Shown: piece by piece, positions 60,647 through 64,000 of the stretch
Position numbering within the stretch: position 1 is the stretch's first letter
Layout: the number at the start of each line of letters is the position of its first letter
Assembly (NCBI GenBank): GCA_001184205.1
Contig: LBMP01000004.1
Coordinates: 137,755-201,754, forward strand
DNA: 64,000 nt
Direction of reading: 5' to 3'
Origin: Desulfocarbo indianensis
GTDB lineage: Bacteria; Desulfobacterota; Desulfarculia; Desulfarculales; Desulfarculaceae
Made by a program: the position numbers and the translations under genes
Notes under the pieces: model-generated
Seen by the model: only the letters and a program-made list of their open reading frames with translations
Databases searched by the model: none
Told to the model about the DNA's origin: nothing

Positions 60647-63553
60647 GTGGGCGCCGACCGAGCTAGAATAACCTATGATCCCTCCCGGCGTTATCGCGAG
60701 GTGATCCGTCAGCAGGGGCGGGTGACCCTGGAGGCGGACGTCAACGAGGCTGAGCGCATCGGCAGCGAAGGGGTCCGCACCCACGCCTTGGACTTCGTGG
60801 GACCTTGGGGCACGCCGGATGACGGCTACCGCGTTAAACCACTGGCCAGCGGCGATTTCGAGGCTGGTTCCGGCACCATGTATGTGTCGGGCCTGCGGGT
60901 GACCAGCGACAGCGCAATACGCTACATCTCCCAGGATGATTGGCTGAACGCCAAAGTAGACCCCCTGTGGGTTGATCCCAAGGAGGCATTGAAGGTAGAT
61001 GCAGCGGTCTTCCTGCTATGCCAAGAACAGGAAATATGCGCGGTGGAAGACCCCGCCCTGCGCGAGGTGGCCTTGGGCGGCCCGGACAGCGCGGCACGCA
61101 CCCGCTTGCTGCAGCGGCTCCTTTTGGCCCCTTGCAAGGGCCCCACTTGCCAAGCCGCCATCAGCGCCTTGATAAATTATTGGACCAAGCGCGGGATTGA
61201 GTTCGATCCCCTGACCGGCCAACTCCTTTCGCAAGCGCGTTTACAGGTAACCCAAGTCACCACTGACCCGGTAAGCGAACCGTGCGATCCCCCGGCGCAA
61301 TCGGGCTATCTGGTGGCCGACAATCAACTCATCAAGGTGCAGATAGTCTCCTATGATCCGCAATCACAAGAAGGTGTGCTCATTTGGGGATTCAACAACG
61401 CTTCCATATTATATAGGTGCCAGGCCCTGGACGGTCACACCCTGCGCCTGGAAACCAAACCCATCAGCCCGGAGCATGCGCCGCACACCGGCCAGGCCGT
61501 GCAGGTGCTGCCGGCGGCGGCGGTGTTGGGCGAAGATGCCTTCGCGGCCAGCCTTAACGGACTGGTGGAGATATTGACCGAGCCCTACCAGGCCGACACC
61601 AACACCATCACCCTGCCGGAGGCCTTGCCGGAGCGCTATCTGGGCATGAGCGACAAGGCGCCCCTGTTTCTGCGGCTCTGGGAGCGGCAAGTAATCTTCC
61701 GTTTGAACCAGCCGGTGGAGCTGTTGGGCACCGGCCTGGCGGTTACCATCGGCCTGGCGGACGGCGAAAATATCAGCCCCGGAGATTACTGGTGTTTCGC
61801 CGGGCGCCCGTTGACGCCGTACGCGGTTTACCCGCAACGTATCATGGATGCGCCGCAGCCGCCTGAAGGCCCCCGTCGCTGGGGATGCCCCTTGGCTGTG
61901 TTAAAGCCCTTACAACGCGAGTTCCAGGTGGCCGAGGATTGCCGGGAGCCCTTCGACAATCTGGTGGAGTTGACCGCCCGCGAAAGCGGCTCCTGTTGCT
62001 GCATAACCTTGGACCCCAAAAAGGCCGAAAGCCTGCAAAGCGTCCTGGACAAAGTCACCCAGGAAAAAGTGCCGATGAAGATGGTTATCCGACTGGAGCC
62101 GGGACGCTACCTGCTGAACGAACCATTGCGCCTGGGCAAGAAGCATCGGGGCCTGGTGATGGAAAGCTGCACCGGCGGTGACGTGGTTTTCAGCATCAAG
62201 GGCGGCGCGGAAAAGAACTTCTCCTATGGAATGTTCCTCCTGGACGATGCGGTTGACATGACCTTCAAGGGACTCTCCTGGCTGGTGCAAGAAAGCCCCT
62301 GGCCGGAAATCCCGGACACTCACAAAAAGTATAAACAACTCCTGCAACGCCGCTTGAAGGTAAGCATTGATAAAACCGCCGTGGCGCTGCACGTGAGCGA
62401 CGCCAAAAATATCAAGCTGGAAGATTGCTCCTTTATGTTCAGGACAGGACAGAACGCTTTCGGCGCCGGCTTACTGGGAAGGGGCGTGTTGCAGGACATA
62501 AAAATCCGCGGCTGCAATTGGCGGCAAATGCAGTTAAAGGAAGAGTCGCACATCGCGGGCGCTCTGGTGGCGCCGCTGTTGGGGCCAGAAGGAAAAGGCC
62601 TTAAGGTCCTGCCCGAACTGGATGGCTTGGATATCAGCGGGTGCAGCTTTGACCTGCTTTCAGCGGGCGTGTTCCTGGTGGCTCAAATCGAGGCCGCGGC
62701 GGTGCGGGATAATTCCTCGCAAGGCTGCCATACGGCTTTGTTGATAATGGAGTTGCCGGAAACCACGCCGGAGCTGACCGAGCTGGACGTGACTCACGCT
62801 GACGAGGCCGCCCCGCCGGACCCAGGCCAGGCAGCCAAGTTCCTGGCCGCCATGCGCAAGGACCGTTGGTTGGCCACGCTATTGGGCTTTGCGCCGCTTT
62901 TGTGGCCGGAGACGGCGGTCAGCGGTCCCAACCCACGGATAATCGAGCGCGACCCCGGGACCATCCGGGACGAGCGCATCCGCCTGTTGCGCAGCCGCAA
63001 CCGTGGCTTGGCCCGGATAGTGAGAGATCACGTTATTCCGTCGAATATATCCATCAGCGAAGAAGTTCAGGTGGAAACCGCAGTGATGAAGCTACTTATT
63101 TCCGGCAATGAATTCGATTGCCGGCCCGCCATGGCCAGCAAGAAGGAATCAGGCCCGGCCGTGTTCATTTGGGACATGCTCAACCAGGGACCCAGCACCG
63201 CCAACCTGACCGGTAACAGCTTCTGGAATCAATCTTCGCTGGCACCGACCTTGTTCGTGCAAATGATCAAGGGCTTCAACATCACCGGCAACAATCTGGT
63301 CAACACGGTCAAGGAGACGGGAAGCGGACCGGAAGGCCTGCCCGGCCAGTCCCGCATGGCCCTCATAGTAACGCCGGGGGGGCGGGTAACCCCATTGCAC
63401 ATAAAGGAAGAGGTCAACCTCTTTACCGTGACCGGCAACACCATGTTCGGATCGTCGAACCTCTATCAATGGATTCGCAAGGAATGGGCGGACAAGCTGC
63501 CCAAGGAGATGAAAGCGTTGTTGACTTGGGACTTTTTCAACACCCAAACCTGA
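60647..63553 (+). CDS. DUF6519 protein with beta-helix C-terminus, candidate tail fibre
   Basis: The 968-residue protein starts with the DUF6519 pattern ITYDPSRRYREVIRQQGRVTLEADVNEAE, and ends (about 470-960) in repeats such as LDGLDISGCSFDLLSAGVF and FNITGNNLVNTV, typical of a right-handed beta-helix. AGGAGG is seven bases from the GTG. Such proteins occur near the baseplate end of eCIS loci and may bind target surfaces; that is inference. It has several CxxC-like pairs (SCCCIT). Confidence 0.8.
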   Translation: MGADRARITYDPSRRYREVIRQQGRVTLEADVNEAERIGSEGVRTHALDFVGPWGTPDDGYRVKPLASGDFEAGSGTMYVSGLRVTSDSAIRYISQDDWLNAKVDPLWVDPKEALKVDAAVFLLCQEQEICAVEDPALREVALGGPDSAARTRLLQRLLLAPCKGPTCQAAISALINYWTKRGIEFDPLTGQLLSQARLQVTQVTTDPVSEPCDPPAQSGYLVADNQLIKVQIVSYDPQSQEGVLIWGFNNASILYRCQALDGHTLRLETKPISPEHAPHTGQAVQVLPAAAVLGEDAFAASLNGLVEILTEPYQADTNTITLPEALPERYLGMSDKAPLFLRLWERQVIFRLNQPVELLGTGLAVTIGLADGENISPGDYWCFAGRPLTPYAVYPQRIMDAPQPPEGPRRWGCPLAVLKPLQREFQVAEDCREPFDNLVELTARESGSCCCITLDPKKAESLQSVLDKVTQEKVPMKMVIRLEPGRYLLNEPLRLGKKHRGLVMESCTGGDVVFSIKGGAEKNFSYGMFLLDDAVDMTFKGLSWLVQESPWPEIPDTHKKYKQLLQRRLKVSIDKTAVALHVSDAKNIKLEDCSFMFRTGQNAFGAGLLGRGVLQDIKIRGCNWRQMQLKEESHIAGALVAPLLGPEGKGLKVLPELDGLDISGCSFDLLSAGVFLVAQIEAAAVRDNSSQGCHTALLIMELPETTPELTELDVTHADEAAPPDPGQAAKFLAAMRKDRWLATLLGFAPLLWPETAVSGPNPRIIERDPGTIRDERIRLLRSRNRGLARIVRDHVIPSNISISEEVQVETAVMKLLISGNEFDCRPAMASKKESGPAVFIWDMLNQGPSTANLTGNSFWNQSSLAPTLFVQMIKGFNITGNNLVNTVKETGSGPEGLPGQSRMALIVTPGGRVTPLHIKEEVNLFTVTGNTMFGSSNLYQWIRKEWADKLPKEMKALLTWDFFNTQT

Positions 63554-63612
63554 CGGGGAATATCGCGAATATTTAATTGGAATAGCAGCCCCAGGATGAG
63601 AGGGGGAAGCAC

Positions 63613-64000
63613 ATGGGCCGCGCAACCAGAAAAATAGCCCGCGCCGCCTCAGCGGTGCGCGCCGTGCCGGCCTTAAGACCCATGACGGCGCGGGTCCGCC
63701 CGCTGGGCAATCAAGCGCTGATCAGGCAAGGAGCCGAAACAACCGAAGGCAGGGTGGTCAGCCGGCGGTTGGGGCTGCAGGCCTGGGCCATGGTGGGGCC
63801 GCGCAACGACCCCTTCGAACGCGAGGCCGACAGAGTGGCGCAGGGAATCGAGCCGGGTGAGGGCCTGGCAAGCGGCGAGCCGATTATGATTCAGAGGCAG
63901 GTCGAGGGCGAGGCCGAGGAAGAAAAGGAAGAAGAGGAATCCGATCTGGCTCAGGCCAAGGCGATGGATAGCTCAGCCGCGGCAGGTCAGCAAGCCCCCG
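63613..64000 (+). CDS. DUF4157-type eCIS-associated protein, N-terminal part
   Basis: The protein is cut by the right edge after 129 residues. The pattern LGNQALIRQ and the motif NDPFEREADRVAQ (from about residue 64) are the opening of DUF4157 proteins, which in full form carry an HExxH metallopeptidase-like site. An acidic stretch (EAEEEKEEEESD) follows. Such genes are a hallmark of eCIS loci and may be effectors or toxin processors. The HExxH lies outside the window. GGGGGAAG upstream of ATG is the ribosome site. Confidence 0.82.
   Translation, partial: MGRATRKIARAASAVRAVPALRPMTARVRPLGNQALIRQGAETTEGRVVSRRLGLQAWAMVGPRNDPFEREADRVAQGIEPGEGLASGEPIMIQRQVEGEAEEEKEEEESDLAQAKAMDSSAAAGQQAP

Noticed and set aside
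41911..64000. Contractile-tail prophage
   Set aside because: No capsid, portal, terminase, integrase or lysis genes are seen. AAA+ ATPase, DUF4255 and DUF4157 genes are typical of eCIS instead.

Overview
This window comes from a GC-rich bacterial chromosome. The most likely source is an anaerobic Desulfobacterota (deltaproteobacterial, sulfate-reducer-like) lineage. The reasons are a four-subunit 2-oxoacid:ferredoxin oxidoreductase, a stack of Hdr/Mvh-type electron-transfer genes, a CooT nickel protein, a thioredoxin-type arsenic operon and large soluble PAS hybrid kinases. The assignment is an inference from gene content; no rRNA, tRNA, insertion sequence or CRISPR array was seen.

Layout. 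Positions 1-4.2 kb hold a glycosyltransferase tail, plsY, a DUF3842-CooT pair, a metallo-hydrolase, a sugar kinase and a drug/metabolite-type transporter. A spermidine-synthase-like membrane protein lies at 4.2-6.6 kb on the minus strand. An arsenic-type operon follows at 6.8-10.6 kb: ArsR, permease, two thioredoxin-fold proteins, an Fe-S protein, ArsC and an AhpD-like protein. It starts from a near-consensus promoter overlapped by an 11-bp inverted repeat. From 11.0 to 19.3 kb are two giant PAS hybrid kinases flanking a class III nucleotide cyclase. Aspartate kinase sits at 19.6-20.9 kb. From 21.0 to 29.8 kb the minus strand carries a small zinc ribbon, DUF2207, LemA, an N-acetylmuramidase, MscS, MltF and a third hybrid kinase.

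From 30.2 to 40.6 kb runs an energy-metabolism operon: korDABC, a 1121-residue GltD/HdrA-like flavoprotein, an MvhD-like protein, an HdrC-HdrB fusion and HdrA. The hdrA frame contains an in-frame TGA exactly where HdrA proteins have a conserved cysteine. A perfect hairpin with a GGUC loop follows it, so hdrA is read here as one selenoprotein gene rather than two broken genes. A strong promoter precedes the operon and a good terminator ends it. The likely role is passing electrons between 2-oxoacid oxidation, ferredoxin, NAD(P)H and a thiol/disulfide-type carrier.

From 41.9 kb to the window edge, after an AT-rich leader, is a tightly packed extracellular contractile injection system (eCIS, Afp/PVC-like). 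It encodes a sheath, tube, assembly factor, Pro-rich protein, Pvc16-like cap protein, AAA+ ATPase, split tube-adaptor and LysM genes, split hub and spike genes, PAAR-like tip, gp25, two large baseplate proteins, a tail-I-like protein, a DUF6519/beta-helix protein and the start of a DUF4157 protein. No tape measure is seen before the edge, so the locus probably continues.
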